A DNA stretch of 52,201 nucleotides from Rhodovulum strictum (GCF_009649175.1 NZ_WJPO01000029.1:1-52201), one strand, 5' to 3'; shown: positions 34,449-44,396, counted from the first letter of the stretch. The notes: a model not told the origin generated them from the letters alone. Program-made: numbers and translations.

Positions 34449-35969
34449 ATGACCGTGCCGAAACCCGTGATCCTGTGCATCCTCGATGGCTGGGGCATCG
34501 GCCCCACCCCTCGGGACAACGCCCCCGAACTGGCCGCCACGCCCGCCTTCGACCGGCTGATGGCGACCTGCCCGCATGCCCGGCTGACCACGCATGGCCC
34601 CGATGCCGGGCTGCCCTCGGGGCAGATGGGCAATTCCGAGGTGGGGCACACCAATATCGGCGCAGGGCGCGTGGTGGCGATGGATCTGGGCCAGATCGAC
34701 CTTGCCATCGAGGATGGTAGCTTCTTCCGGAACCCCGCGCTGCGCGACTTCATCGACCGTGTCGGCGCGGCGGGCGGCACCGCGCATCTGGTGGGGCTGG
34801 TGTCCGATGGCGGCGTGCATGGCCATATCCGCCACATCCTTGCCGCCGCCCAAGCGATCACCGCGGCGGGCGTGCCGGTTGCGATCCATGCGCTGACCGA
34901 CGGGCGCGACGTCGCCCCGAAATCCGCCGACCGCTTCATCGCCGAACTGGTCGCGGGCCTGCCCGAGGGCGCCCGGGTCGCCAGCGTGATCGGGCGCTAC
35001 TACGCGATGGACCGCGACAATCGCTGGGAACGGGTGCAACTTGCCTATAATGCCATGGTCAACGGGGTGGGCGAGGCTGCGGACACCCCCGAGGCCGCGG
35101 TGGCCGCCGCCTATCAGCGCGGCGAGACCGACGAGTTCATCGAGCCCACGGTGATCGGCGATCCGCCGCAGATGAAGGATGGCGACGGGCTTTTCTGCCT
35201 GAATTTCCGCGCCGACCGCGCCCGCGAGATCCTGCGCGCCTTCGCCGATCCGGGCTTTGACGCCTTCGAGACCGGACGCCGCCCGCAGTTTTCAGCGATC
35301 CTCGGGATGGTCGAATATTCCGACGCGCATAACGCCTGGATGAGCACGGTCTTCCCCGCCCGTGAAATCGTCAACACGCTGGGCGCCTGGGTCGCGCGGC
35401 ACGGTCTGCGCCAGTTCCGGCTGGCCGAGACCGAGAAATACCCCCATGTCACCTTCTTCCTGAATGGCGGCAAGGAAGAGCCCGAGCCCGGCGAGGATCG
35501 CGTCATGCCGCCCTCGCCCAAGGTCGCCACCTATGACCTGGCCCCCGAGATGAGCGCCGAGGCCGTCACCGATGCGCTGGTCGCGGCAATCGGCAAGGGC
35601 TACGATCTGATCGTGGTGAACTACGCGAATCCCGACATGGTGGGCCATACCGGCATTCTCGACGCTGCGATCCGGGCCTGCGAGGCGGTCGACCGCGGCC
35701 TTGGCCGGGCGATCGAGGCGCTGGACCGGGCAGGCGGGGCGATGATCGTGACCGCCGATCACGGCAATTGCGAGATGATGCGCGATCCCGAAACCGGCGG
35801 GCCGCATACCGCGCATACGCTGAACCCGGTGCCGGTGATCCTTGTGGGCGGGCCTGCGGGCGCGCGGCTGCGCGACGGGCGGCTGGCCGATCTGGCGCCC
35901 ACGGTGCTGGACCTGATGGGCCTGCCCAAACCGCCCGAGATGACCGGCTCCAGCCTGATCGAGACGTGA
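34449..35969 (+). CDS. gpmI: 2,3-bisphosphoglycerate-independent phosphoglycerate mutase
   Basis: A 506-residue Mn-dependent glycolytic enzyme interconverting 3- and 2-phosphoglycerate. The metal site DGWGIG near 11-16, the catalytic-Ser segment MGNSEVGHTNIGAGR near 60-75 and the C-terminal NPDMVGHTG and TADHGNCE motifs that complete the two-metal centre are intact. The ATG at 34449 is used; the frame to 34392 overlaps the promoter region. Its stop overlaps the GTG start of the envC homologue (GTGA). It is the first gene of the gpmI-envC-ctpA-rppH string, a conserved order in this group. Confidence 0.96.
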   Translation: MTVPKPVILCILDGWGIGPTPRDNAPELAATPAFDRLMATCPHARLTTHGPDAGLPSGQMGNSEVGHTNIGAGRVVAMDLGQIDLAIEDGSFFRNPALRDFIDRVGAAGGTAHLVGLVSDGGVHGHIRHILAAAQAITAAGVPVAIHALTDGRDVAPKSADRFIAELVAGLPEGARVASVIGRYYAMDRDNRWERVQLAYNAMVNGVGEAADTPEAAVAAAYQRGETDEFIEPTVIGDPPQMKDGDGLFCLNFRADRAREILRAFADPGFDAFETGRRPQFSAILGMVEYSDAHNAWMSTVFPAREIVNTLGAWVARHGLRQFRLAETEKYPHVTFFLNGGKEEPEPGEDRVMPPSPKVATYDLAPEMSAEAVTDALVAAIGKGYDLIVVNYANPDMVGHTGILDAAIRACEAVDRGLGRAIEALDRAGGAMIVTADHGNCEMMRDPETGGPHTAHTLNPVPVILVGGPAGARLRDGRLADLAPTVLDLMGLPKPPEMTGSSLIET

Positions 35970-37111
35970 GACGCGCGCGCCCCCTTCTTCTGATCCTTGC
36001 GCTGGCGGGCGCCGCGCCTGCCGCCGCCCAGAGCGACCCCGCCGAAACCGCGCGCGCCGCCGCCGAGGCGCTGCGCGCGGCCGGCCGGTCGCTTCAGGAG
36101 GCCGAGGGTGCGCGCGACCGGGTGGCGGCGCTCAGCGAGACGATCCGCGCCTATGAGGACGGGCTGGCCGCGCTGCGCGAGGGGATGCGCCGCGCGGCGA
36201 TCCGTGAACAGGCGATCGCGCTGGTGCTCGATGCCCGCCGGGCCGAGATCGCGCAGCTTCTGGGCACGCTCTCGGCGATGCCGCACAGCCCCGAGACGCT
36301 CTTGCTGCATCCTGCCGGGCCGCTTGGCACCGCGCGCGCAGGCATGATGCTGGGCGAGGTGACGCCGGTGCTGAAGGCCGAGGCGGACGCCCTGCGCACG
36401 AGGCTTGAGGAAATCGCGCTGATGCGCGCGCTACAGGAAGGGGCCGCGCAATCGCTGGCCGAGGGTCTGGCCGGAGCGCAGCGGGCGCGCACGGAACTCA
36501 GCCAGGCGATGTCCGAACGCCGCGACCTGCCGCGCCGCTTCGCCGCCGATCCCGACCGGCTGCGCGATCTGGTCGAGGCCAGCGACACGCTGGACGGCTT
36601 TGCCGCGGGGCTGGCCGAGGCGGAAGGACCGACCGCACCCCAACCCCAAGACAGCCTGCCCGAGGATTTCGCGGCCCTGCGCGGGCGGCTGGCGCTGCCG
36701 GTCGAGGCGACGATCCTGCGCCGCTTCGACGAGGCCGACGCGGCCGGCGTCTCGCGTCCCGGCCTTGTGCTGGCGACCCGCCCGCTCGCCCTTGTCACCA
36801 CGCCGGTTCCGGCCACGATCCGCTATCGCGGCCCTCTGCTCGACTACGGAAACGTGATCGTGCTGGAACCCGCCGAGGGCTATCTGATGGTTCTGGCGGG
36901 GCTGGCCGAGATCTACGGGGCCGAGGGCGAGGTGCTGCCTGCGGGCCGCCCGGTGGGGTTGATGGGCGGCGCCGACCCGCGGGTGGCGGCGTTTCTGGAT
37001 GGCGCCTCAAATCGTGATGGCGATTTGCGCACGGAAACGCTTTATATGGAAGTCAGACAGGGCGGTCGCCCGGTGGACCCGGAACCGTGGTTCACGCAGG
37101 ACAAGGATTGA
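35966..37111 (+). CDS. envC: Murein hydrolase activator EnvC-like, degenerate M23 domain
   Basis: A 381-residue exported protein. Residues 1-22 form a signal peptide (VRRARPLLLILALAGAAPAAAQ), residues about 25-220 a long coiled coil rich in Ala/Arg/Glu, and the C-terminal 150 residues a LytM/M23-like fold (LDYGNVIVLEPAEGYLMVLAG). Active M23 enzymes end with an H-x-H; here it is TLYMEVRQ, so the metal ligands are lost. This is as in EnvC, which activates cell-wall amidases during division rather than cutting peptidoglycan itself. The GTG start overlaps the gpmI stop. It precedes ctpA by 7 bases, the standard neighbourhood of envC in proteobacteria. Confidence 0.88.
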   Translation: MRRARPLLLILALAGAAPAAAQSDPAETARAAAEALRAAGRSLQEAEGARDRVAALSETIRAYEDGLAALREGMRRAAIREQAIALVLDARRAEIAQLLGTLSAMPHSPETLLLHPAGPLGTARAGMMLGEVTPVLKAEADALRTRLEEIALMRALQEGAAQSLAEGLAGAQRARTELSQAMSERRDLPRRFAADPDRLRDLVEASDTLDGFAAGLAEAEGPTAPQPQDSLPEDFAALRGRLALPVEATILRRFDEADAAGVSRPGLVLATRPLALVTTPVPATIRYRGPLLDYGNVIVLEPAEGYLMVLAGLAEIYGAEGEVLPAGRPVGLMGGADPRVAAFLDGASNRDGDLRTETLYMEVRQGGRPVDPEPWFTQDKD

Positions 37112-37118
37112 GGACGTC

Positions 37119-38453
37119 ATGAAGAAATTCGCCTTGGCCGCGCTGGGCGGCACCATCGCCGGTGCGGTTCTGGCTACCCAGGTGGCCGGTCCGCTGCTTG
37201 CGCAGGAGGCCGCGCGCAAGACCTCGGTCTACGAACAGCTCGACCTGTTCGGCGATGTGTTCGAGCGTATCCGCGCGCAATATGTCGAGCAGGTGGACGA
37301 GCGCAAGCTGATCGAGGCCGCGATCAACGGCATGCTGACCTCGCTCGACCCGCATTCGGGCTACCTGCCGCCCAAGGATTTCGACGACATGCAGGTGCAG
37401 ACCCGGGGCGAGTTCGGGGGGCTGGGCATCGAGGTCACGCAGGAGGACGGTTTCGTCAAGGTCGTCTCGCCGATCGACGGCACGCCCGCCGACGAGGCCG
37501 GGATCGAGGCGGGCGATTTCATCACCCATGTCAACAACGAAAGCGTGCTGGGCCTGACGCTGGATCAGGCGGTCGAGATGATGCGCGGCCCCGTCGGCAG
37601 CGAGATCGTCATCACCGTTGTCCGCCCGGGAAGCGAGCCCTTCGACGTCACCATCATCCGCGACACGATCAAGCTGACGGCCGTGCGCTCGCGCATCCAG
37701 GGCGATACGGTGGTGCTGCGCGTGACCACCTTCAACGACCAGACCTATACCAATCTCGAAGCCGAGTGGAAGAAATCGGTCGAGGAGTTGGGCGGCATCG
37801 AGAATGTCAACGGCGTCGTGCTGGACCTTCGCAACAATCCCGGCGGGCTGCTGCCGCAGGCGATCATGGTCTCGGACGCCTTCCTCGACGCGGGCGAGAT
37901 CGTCTCGACCCGTGGCCGCAACCCGCAGGACAGCGACCGGTTCAACGCCACCAAGGGCGACATCACCGACGGCAAGCCGATCGTGGTGCTGATCAATGGC
38001 GGCTCGGCCTCGGCCTCGGAAATCGTGGCGGGCGCGCTCAAGGACCATCGCCGCGCCATCGTTGTCGGCACCAAGAGCTTCGGCAAGGGGTCTGTCCAGA
38101 CGGTGATGCCGCTCAAGGGCAACGGCGCGATGCGGCTGACGACATCGCGTTACTACACACCTTCGGGCCGGTCGATCCAGACGCTCGGCGTGGCGCCCGA
38201 CATCGTCGTGGCCCAACCCCCGCGCCGCCCCGCCGCCACCGAGGAGGAGCAATCGGCCGCGGCCCGCAGCCGGTCCGAGGCCGATCTGCGCGGGGCACTC
38301 GGCAATGACAGCATGACCGAGGACGAGCGCCGCCAGGCCGACGAGGAACTGAAAAAGGCCGAGGAAGCCGCCAAGCTGCGCGAGGAGGATTACCAGCTCG
38401 CCTACGCGATCGACATCCTCAAGGGCCTTTCGGCGCTGGGCCCGAACGACTAG
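37119..38453 (+). CDS. ctpA: Carboxy-terminal processing serine protease
   Basis: A 444-residue S41A protease exported to the periplasm. Residues 1-29 form a signal peptide or anchor (ending LLAQ), residues about 90-180 hold a PDZ domain (GEFGGLGIEV and GIEAGDFITHVN), and the catalytic core carries NGGSASASEIVAGALK near 292-307 and GTKSFGKGSVQT near 317-328, supplying the Ser and Lys dyad. The C-terminus is a long charged helix (about 400-430, Glu/Arg/Ala-rich). It trims C-termini of periplasmic proteins and lipoproteins, often with an adaptor. It lies 7 bases after envC and 66 bases before rppH. Confidence 0.94.
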   Translation: MKKFALAALGGTIAGAVLATQVAGPLLAQEAARKTSVYEQLDLFGDVFERIRAQYVEQVDERKLIEAAINGMLTSLDPHSGYLPPKDFDDMQVQTRGEFGGLGIEVTQEDGFVKVVSPIDGTPADEAGIEAGDFITHVNNESVLGLTLDQAVEMMRGPVGSEIVITVVRPGSEPFDVTIIRDTIKLTAVRSRIQGDTVVLRVTTFNDQTYTNLEAEWKKSVEELGGIENVNGVVLDLRNNPGGLLPQAIMVSDAFLDAGEIVSTRGRNPQDSDRFNATKGDITDGKPIVVLINGGSASASEIVAGALKDHRRAIVVGTKSFGKGSVQTVMPLKGNGAMRLTTSRYYTPSGRSIQTLGVAPDIVVAQPPRRPAATEEEQSAAARSRSEADLRGALGNDSMTEDERRQADEELKKAEEAAKLREEDYQLAYAIDILKGLSALGPND

Positions 38454-38519
38454 CCCCCAACGATCAGGACGGACCGGGTCGGCCATCGCGCCGGCCCTTT
38501 CAACAACAAGAGACCGCCC

Positions 38520-39008
38520 ATGCTGAGCCCCGAACAGATCGAGAGCCTGCCCTATCGCCCCTGCGTCGGCGTCATGCTGGTGAATTCCGAGGGCCGCGTC
38601 TTTGTCGGCCAGCGCAAGGACTGGCCCGAACCCGCATGGCAGATGCCCCAGGGCGGCATCGACGCGGGCGAGGATCCGCAGGCGGCCGCGCTGCGCGAAT
38701 TGTTCGAGGAAACCGGCGTGACCCCCGATCTGGTCGAGGTGATCGGCCACACCGCCGACTGGGTGCAGTACGACCTGCCGCCCGAGTTGATGGGCAGGAT
38801 CTGGAAGGGGCGCTATCGCGGCCAGACGCAGTTGTGGTTCCTGATGCGCTTTCTCGGCACGGATGACCAGATCGACATCGCGACCGAGCACCCCGAGTTC
38901 TCGGAATGGGCCTGGCTCGACCCCGCCCAACTGGCGGCCAGCATCGTACCCTTCAAGCGCGCGGTCTACGAACGCGTCGTGACCGAACTGGCCGCCCGGA
39001 TCGCCTGA
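38520..39008 (+). CDS. rppH: RNA pyrophosphohydrolase
   Basis: A 162-residue Nudix hydrolase that removes pyrophosphate from the 5' end of mRNA to start decay (or hydrolyses diadenosine polyphosphates in related IalA proteins). The Nudix box [20 protein letters not shown] followed by TGV is complete with all its Glu/Arg residues (about 43-65). [20 protein letters not shown] and WQMPQGGID at the front are typical RppH. The start ATG is preceded by an AAGAGACC purine stretch. It follows ctpA on the same strand. Confidence 0.94.
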   Translation: MLSPEQIESLPYRPCVGVMLVNSEGRVFVGQRKDWPEPAWQMPQGGIDAGEDPQAAALRELFEETGVTPDLVEVIGHTADWVQYDLPPELMGRIWKGRYRGQTQLWFLMRFLGTDDQIDIATEHPEFSEWAWLDPAQLAASIVPFKRAVYERVVTELAARIA

Positions 39009-39064
39009 ACCCGGGGCTTGTCCCATCGGCCGAGATCGCGCAACGATCAGGTGGGGGAGGAACC

Positions 39065-39919
39065 ATGGCCGACAAGATCGACACCCGCGCGGTCGGGCTT
39101 GACGTGGGCGTGGCCTTCATCCGCTGGCTGACCGGGGCCGAGAACCTGCATTACGGGCTCTGGACCGGGCTTGACGTAACGGCGGCCAATCTGGGCCAGG
39201 CGCAGGCGGCCTATACCGAGCGGCTGTTCGCGCATCTGCCCGCGGGGCGGCTGCGGATCCTCGATATAGGCGGCGGGGCGGGTGAAACGGCCGCGAAACT
39301 GATCGCGCTGGGCCATGAGGTCGAGATCGTGGTGCCCAGCACCTTTCTCGCCAGCCGCTGTCGCGCCAACGCGCCTACGGCGCAGGTACACGAGATGCGG
39401 TTTCAGGATTTCGTCTCTGCCCCGCACTTCGATCTGTGCCTGTTCTCGGAAAGCTTCCAGTACATCCCCTGCGCGCTGGCGCTGGACAAGGCGGCCGGGC
39501 TGCTGGTGCCGGGGGGCGAGATCCTGATCGCGGATTGCTTCCGTTCGGACGGTTTCCGGGGCGGCGGCCGGATCCGCGCCGCGGGCGGCGGGCACCGGCT
39601 GGCCCTGATGCGCACGGAACTGGCGGCGCGCGGCCTTGCACCGCTGGCCGAGGAGGACATCACCGAAGCCGTCGCCCCCTCGATCGAGCTGGAACAGGCG
39701 CTGTTCAACGTGTTCGGCCATACGCTTGCGCGGATCGACGCCGAACTGGCCGCCAGACGCCCGCGCGGGCGTTGGCTTCTGCACCGCGCGCTGTCTCTGG
39801 TCCTGAGCGCGCGCCGCCGCGAACGGCTGGCCGCCCGTCTGATGGGGCACGACCGCACGGCCCAAGCGTTCTGCCGCGACAACCGCTACATGATCTTCCG
39901 GCTGCGTCCGGGCGGCTGA
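39065..39919 (+). CDS. Class I SAM-dependent methyltransferase
   Basis: A 284-residue methyltransferase. The SAM-binding motif I is RILDIGGGAGETAAKLIAL near 72-90, followed by an acidic/aromatic-rich segment and LCLFSESFQYIPCALALDKA (motif III/IV region). The N-terminal TGAENLHYGLWTGLDVTAAN recalls cyclopropane fatty acid synthase or sterol/ubiquinone-type methyltransferases, but I cannot assign a substrate. The ATG at 39065 has a GGGGGAGGAA ribosome binding site. It ends the housekeeping string and converges with a small acidic protein gene. Confidence 0.85.
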   Translation: MADKIDTRAVGLDVGVAFIRWLTGAENLHYGLWTGLDVTAANLGQAQAAYTERLFAHLPAGRLRILDIGGGAGETAAKLIALGHEVEIVVPSTFLASRCRANAPTAQVHEMRFQDFVSAPHFDLCLFSESFQYIPCALALDKAAGLLVPGGEILIADCFRSDGFRGGGRIRAAGGGHRLALMRTELAARGLAPLAEEDITEAVAPSIELEQALFNVFGHTLARIDAELAARRPRGRWLLHRALSLVLSARRRERLAARLMGHDRTAQAFCRDNRYMIFRLRPGG

Positions 39920-39922
39920 GGG

Positions 39923-40267
39923 TCAGTCGTCCTCGTCATCATCGTCGAAGAACGGCTCCATCTGTGCCACGATCACCGCATTCTCGGCCAGCGCCCGGTC
40001 CATCAGAGCCGTTTCCTCGGCCCCGATCTCGTGGCCCTGCGCGCGGCGTTCCTCGGCCGTGCCATAGCCAGTGACATCCAGCGGCGCGAGCCCGGCCTGT
40101 TTCAGCACCGCCACCGTCTCGCGCACCGCCTCGGCCTCGTCCACGCCCGAGGCATAGCACATCAACCCCGCCCCGGTCGCACCCTTGGGCAACCCGTCGT
40201 CAGGCTTGCGCCCCACCTCGACAAGCAGGGTAAAGACCTGCTGGGGGCGTTTCGGCGTTTCGGTCAT
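39923..40267 (-). CDS. Small acidic protein of unknown function
   Basis: A 114-residue protein that I do not recognise. It is soluble, begins MTETPKRPQQVFTLLVEVGR, has a Gly/Ala-rich middle and ends in an Asp-rich tail FFDDDDEDD. The ATG is followed by normal codon use for this genome and the frame is clear of stops, so it is probably real. It lies about 150 bases downstream of malQ at the end of the glycogen operon and converges with the methyltransferase gene 3 bases away. Confidence 0.7.
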   Translation of the reverse strand: MTETPKRPQQVFTLLVEVGRKPDDGLPKGATGAGLMCYASGVDEAEAVRETVAVLKQAGLAPLDVTGYGTAEERRAQGHEIGAEETALMDRALAENAVIVAQMEPFFDDDDEDD

Positions 40268-40419
40268 CCGCGAACCTCTTGACCAATCGCCCCTTGGGGC
40301 GCGTTGCGCATGCGTCCTGCCATCCTGTCCGGCAACAGGCGCCCTTGCGGTTCCTCTACCGGATTGGCCGCCCCGGCGCATCGGCAAAGTCGCGCGAAAT
40401 GCGGCCGGTCCGCGCCTTG

Positions 40420-42312
40420 CTAGGCGTCGCCTCGGCCCCGGCGCCCCGACTGGTCCATCGCCCTTGCCGCGCGCAGAACCGCCTCGTGCTGCACAAGTGC
40501 TGCCGGTCCCGGCCCGATCCGGCGGCGCCAGTTGGGGTGGCTGTCCACCGTGCCGGGCAGGTTCGCCTGCTCTGTCGCACCAAGCATGTCCTCGATCTGA
40601 AGCGCGACCAGACGGGCGGGCGTGGCGCCAAGATAGCGGTTCAGCGCGTCGACATCCGCCCCACCGGCGCGGCGGGCAAGATCGGCGGCCGCGTCCTGCC
40701 GGTGACGGTGCATGTCCGCAACCCGCTCGGCCGCGACATGGCCAAGGCGGGCGTGCCAGCCGATATCGGCGCCCTGCCGCCAACCCTCGAACGGGGGCAG
40801 GTCATGGGTGCCGAAGCTCGCCAGCACCGCCTCGGGCCAGTTCTCGGGATGCGGGTCGAACATCGCAAGGCGGCAGCCCAGGATGCCCGACGCGGCCAGA
40901 TCGGCCTGCAACCCCTCGGGTATCACGCCCAGATCCTCGCCCACGATCACCGCGCCCGCCCGCGCCGCCTCGATGCGCGCGACGGCCAGCAGGGCGGGTT
41001 TGGGCATGGCGACATAGGCACCGGGGCCGTCGGCGGGCACCCAGAAGGCGCGCTCGAAGCCCAGGATATGGTCGATCCGCAAGAGCCCGGCATGGCGCAA
41101 CTGCGCGCGCAGGATTTCGGCAAGCGGGCGGAAACCGCGGGCGGCCAGCGCCTGCGGGATCATCGGCGCCAGCGACCAGTTCTGGCCCTGCGGCGCAAAG
41201 GGATCGGGCGGTGCGCCCAGCGTGGCGCCGCGGGCGAACAGCCCCGGATCGGCCCATGTCTCGGCCCCCGCCGGATGCGTGCCGACCGCGAGGTCTAGGT
41301 AGAGCCCGTGCGCCATGCCCGCATCCCGGCCCGCTGCGCGGATATCGGCAAGCTGGCCTTCGGCGCGGAATTGCAGCCAGGCGTGAAAGGCAATGGCGTC
41401 CGGATTGTCGGCGGCAAAGGTGCGGACCTCCGGCGTATCGGGCGCGCGATATGCTTCGGGCCAGTCGGACCAGTAGGGGCCGAAGCGGTCCGACAGCGCC
41501 TGATGCAGGGCGAACCTATCGAGATCCGCCCCCTCGGCCGCGCGAAACCCGGCCAGTGTCGCCCTTTCGCCGGGGCCGATCGCGGCAAAGGCGGCGCGCA
41601 GGCAGGTCAGCCTTGCGGCAATGGCGGGCGCGTAATCGACCAGCTTGCCCGACGGGGTCGCAGCCTCGCCCGGACAGGCCAGATGCGCGGCGCTGAACCG
41701 CCGTCGGCTGGAGGGCGAATAGGGGCTGATCGCCTGCAGATCGCCCGGAAAGCCCGCATGGATCGGGTTGATGCCCACGAAACCCGCGCCCAGCGCCCCG
41801 ATCCCGGCAACGACCGCGCAAAGATCGGCGTAATCCCCCAGCCCGCCGGTCTCCGCATCCCGCAGGCCATAAAGCGGCACCGTCACCCCCCAGCCACGCG
41901 GCGGCAGCGGCAGGCGGGGCGGCGCGGATAACAGCGTCATGCGCTGGCCCGCGATGGTCAGATCATGCAGGCCTAGCGGCAGGGGCGGAAGCGTGAGGGT
42001 ATCTTCGGCCCGGCCCGCGTGGCAGGTGCCGTCCTCAAGCGTCAGGTGCCACTCTCCGGCATGGCGCGGGTGCAGGACCGGCGCGATCCCGGCCTCGACC
42101 ACGATCCAGTCGGGCAGCGGCCGGGCAGCCTCGGCGGCTTGCAGCGCGGCAAGCGTTTGGGCGGCCTCGGCCTCGGTGATGGCGGGCAGCCCCATCGCCG
42201 CCAGCAGCGCCTGCGCGGTCGCGGAACCGGTTTCGTGGGTCGCGCCGGTCAGATCGACATAGCGCGGCAGGATGCCCGCCCGCGCCGCAAGCGCCGCCAA
42301 GGCGGGGCTCAA
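40420..42312 (-). CDS. malQ: 4-alpha-glucanotransferase
   Basis: A 630-residue GH77 enzyme that moves maltooligosaccharide chains between glucans. HLTLEDGTCHAG lies in the N-terminal accessory part, and GVTVPLYGLRDAETGGLGDY, then LLRIDHILGFERAFWVPADG, VIVGEDLGVIPEGL and FGTHDLPPFEGW in the catalytic barrel supply the nucleophile Asp, the acid/base Glu and the stabilising Asp. The start appears to be a TTG at 42312 that overlaps the glgX stop as TTGA; I find no in-frame ATG nearby, and the longer frame runs back into glgX. It is the last gene of the glycogen operon. Confidence 0.88.
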   Translation of the reverse strand: MSPALAALAARAGILPRYVDLTGATHETGSATAQALLAAMGLPAITEAEAAQTLAALQAAEAARPLPDWIVVEAGIAPVLHPRHAGEWHLTLEDGTCHAGRAEDTLTLPPLPLGLHDLTIAGQRMTLLSAPPRLPLPPRGWGVTVPLYGLRDAETGGLGDYADLCAVVAGIGALGAGFVGINPIHAGFPGDLQAISPYSPSSRRRFSAAHLACPGEAATPSGKLVDYAPAIAARLTCLRAAFAAIGPGERATLAGFRAAEGADLDRFALHQALSDRFGPYWSDWPEAYRAPDTPEVRTFAADNPDAIAFHAWLQFRAEGQLADIRAAGRDAGMAHGLYLDLAVGTHPAGAETWADPGLFARGATLGAPPDPFAPQGQNWSLAPMIPQALAARGFRPLAEILRAQLRHAGLLRIDHILGFERAFWVPADGPGAYVAMPKPALLAVARIEAARAGAVIVGEDLGVIPEGLQADLAASGILGCRLAMFDPHPENWPEAVLASFGTHDLPPFEGWRQGADIGWHARLGHVAAERVADMHRHRQDAAADLARRAGGADVDALNRYLGATPARLVALQIEDMLGATEQANLPGTVDSHPNWRRRIGPGPAALVQHEAVLRAARAMDQSGRRGRGDA

Positions 42313-44396
42313 GACGCGGGCTCCAGCACCAGCACTGCGACGGCCTCGGCGGGCATTGCCAGCGCCCCCGTGACCGGCGCAGGCACCAGATCGGGGCGGG
42401 ATGTGTCCAGATGCAGGCTCCAGCGCTGGCCGCGCGGCGCCTCGGGCACCGTCACCGCGACCGCGCCGCCTGCGTTCAGCACGGCAAAGATCGCGTGTTC
42501 CTGCGCGGCATATTCCGGCGTTCCGGCGGCGGTGCGCAGTTCGACCGCGATCAGCCGCAGGTCCGGATCCTCCCAATCCGCGCGGGTCATCGGCGCGCCA
42601 TCGGCGCGGCGCCAGAACAGATCCTCGATCCCGTCGATGGCGCGTTCGCGGGAATGCAGGAACAGCTTCTGGCGCAGGATCGGATGCGTCTTGCGAAAGG
42701 CGATCATCCGCGCGGTAAAGCGCAGGAAGGCGTCATCGGCGCCATGCCAGTCGAGCCATGAAATCGCATTGTCCTGGCAATAGGCATTGTTGTTGCCCTG
42801 CTGGGTGTGGCCCAGCTCGTCGCCCGCCAGGATCATCGGCGTGCCCTGCGCCAGCAGAAGCGTCGCCATCATGTTGCGCCGCCGCTGCGCCCGGGCGGCA
42901 AGGATCGACGGATCGTCGCTCGGCCCCTCGATGCCGAAATTGTCCGAGTAGTTCGCCGAATGCCCGTCGCGCCCCTCCTCGCCATTGGCAAGGTTGTGGC
43001 GGGTGGCGTAGCTGACCACATCGGCCAGCGTGAACCCGTCATGCGCCGCGATGAAATTGACCGAGGATGTCGCGGGCCGCCCGGAATGGTCGAATTGCGC
43101 GGCCGAGCCGGTCAGCCGCCCGGCCAGATCCGGCGCCCGCCCCGGATCGCGCCGCCAGAAGCTGCGCACCGCATCGCGAAACCCGTCATTCCATTCCAGA
43201 AACGGCGCCGGAAAGCCGCCCAGCCGGTAGCCGCCCGGGCCGATATCCCAGGGCTCGGCGATCAGCTTGACGCGGGCCAGAACCGGATCCTGCCGGATCG
43301 CCTGAAAGATCGCCGCGCGCGCCTCGAACCCGCCCGGCCCCCGGCCCAGCGCCGCCGCCAGATCGAAGCGGAAGCCGTCGACATGCATCACCTCGACCCA
43401 GTAGCGCAGGCTGTCCATCACCATCCGCAGAACCATAGGATGGTCGATGTTCAGCGTGTTGCCGCAGCCCGTGTCGTCGATGTAACGACGCCGATCCTCG
43501 GCCAGACGGTAATAGCTGGCATTGTCGATACCGCGAAAGGCAAGGGTCGGGCCAAGCTCGTTGCCCTCGCAGGTATGGTTGTAGACCACATCCAGGATCA
43601 CCTCGATCCCGGCGGCATGCAGACGGGCGACCATGCGCTGGAACTCGGCGATGTCGCCGTTTTCCATATAGCGCGGCTCGGGCGCGAAATAGCCCAACGT
43701 CTGGTAGCCCCAATAGTTCCGCAGTCCCTTTTCGACCAGAAAACGGTCGTTCAGAAAGGCATGCACCGGCAAAAGCTCGATCGCCGTGATCCCGAGCCGC
43801 GCGTAATGGTCCAGCATCTGGTCCGAGGCCAGCGCGCGGAACTTGCCCGGCGCATGCACGCGGGGGTGGCGCATGGTCAGGCCGCGGACATGCGCCTCGT
43901 AGATCACGGTTTCGGTCAGCGGCGTGCGGGGCGGGGCATCCGCGCCCCAATCGAAGCTGCCGGCCACAACGATGGAACGCGGCGCAAAGGGGGCGCTGTC
44001 GCGCTTGTCAAAGCTCAGATCGGCCCGCGGGGCGCCAAGCTCGTAGCCCATCAGCGCGTCGTTCCAGATCGGATGGCCCGAAAGCCGCCGCGCATAGGGG
44101 TCGATCAGCAGCTTGTAGGGGTTGAAGCGATGCCCCTGATCGGGGCGATAGGGGCCGTGGACGCGATAGCCGTAATGCTGGCCCGGCATCAGCCCGGCGA
44201 TATGGCCGTGCCAGACGTGATGGGTACATTCGGGCAGGTCGATATTGGCGATCTCGTGGCGGCCGGTCGCGTCGAACAGGCATAGCGTGACGCGGCTGGC
44301 ATGTTCCGAGAACAGCGCGAAATTGACGCCCTCGCCATCGAAATGGGCGCCAAGCGGGTCCGGGCGGCCGGCGGTGATCGTCGTGGGCAGGTTCAT
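42309..44396 (-). CDS. glgX: Glycogen debranching enzyme
   Basis: A 695-residue GH13 isoamylase-type enzyme that removes alpha-1,6 branches from trimmed glycogen. The N-terminal half holds an immunoglobulin-like domain (HFDGEGVNFALFSEHASRVT). The barrel has VILDVVYNHTCEGNE, DGFRFDLA (nucleophile Asp), KLIAEPWDIG (acid/base Glu) and FIAAHDGFTLAD (transition-state Asp). The start at 44396 overlaps the glgA stop by 4 bases. It is followed at once by malQ, whose TTG start overlaps its stop. Confidence 0.94.
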   Translation of the reverse strand: MNLPTTITAGRPDPLGAHFDGEGVNFALFSEHASRVTLCLFDATGRHEIANIDLPECTHHVWHGHIAGLMPGQHYGYRVHGPYRPDQGHRFNPYKLLIDPYARRLSGHPIWNDALMGYELGAPRADLSFDKRDSAPFAPRSIVVAGSFDWGADAPPRTPLTETVIYEAHVRGLTMRHPRVHAPGKFRALASDQMLDHYARLGITAIELLPVHAFLNDRFLVEKGLRNYWGYQTLGYFAPEPRYMENGDIAEFQRMVARLHAAGIEVILDVVYNHTCEGNELGPTLAFRGIDNASYYRLAEDRRRYIDDTGCGNTLNIDHPMVLRMVMDSLRYWVEVMHVDGFRFDLAAALGRGPGGFEARAAIFQAIRQDPVLARVKLIAEPWDIGPGGYRLGGFPAPFLEWNDGFRDAVRSFWRRDPGRAPDLAGRLTGSAAQFDHSGRPATSSVNFIAAHDGFTLADVVSYATRHNLANGEEGRDGHSANYSDNFGIEGPSDDPSILAARAQRRRNMMATLLLAQGTPMILAGDELGHTQQGNNNAYCQDNAISWLDWHGADDAFLRFTARMIAFRKTHPILRQKLFLHSRERAIDGIEDLFWRRADGAPMTRADWEDPDLRLIAVELRTAAGTPEYAAQEHAIFAVLNAGGAVAVTVPEAPRGQRWSLHLDTSRPDLVPAPVTGALAMPAEAVAVLVLEPAS

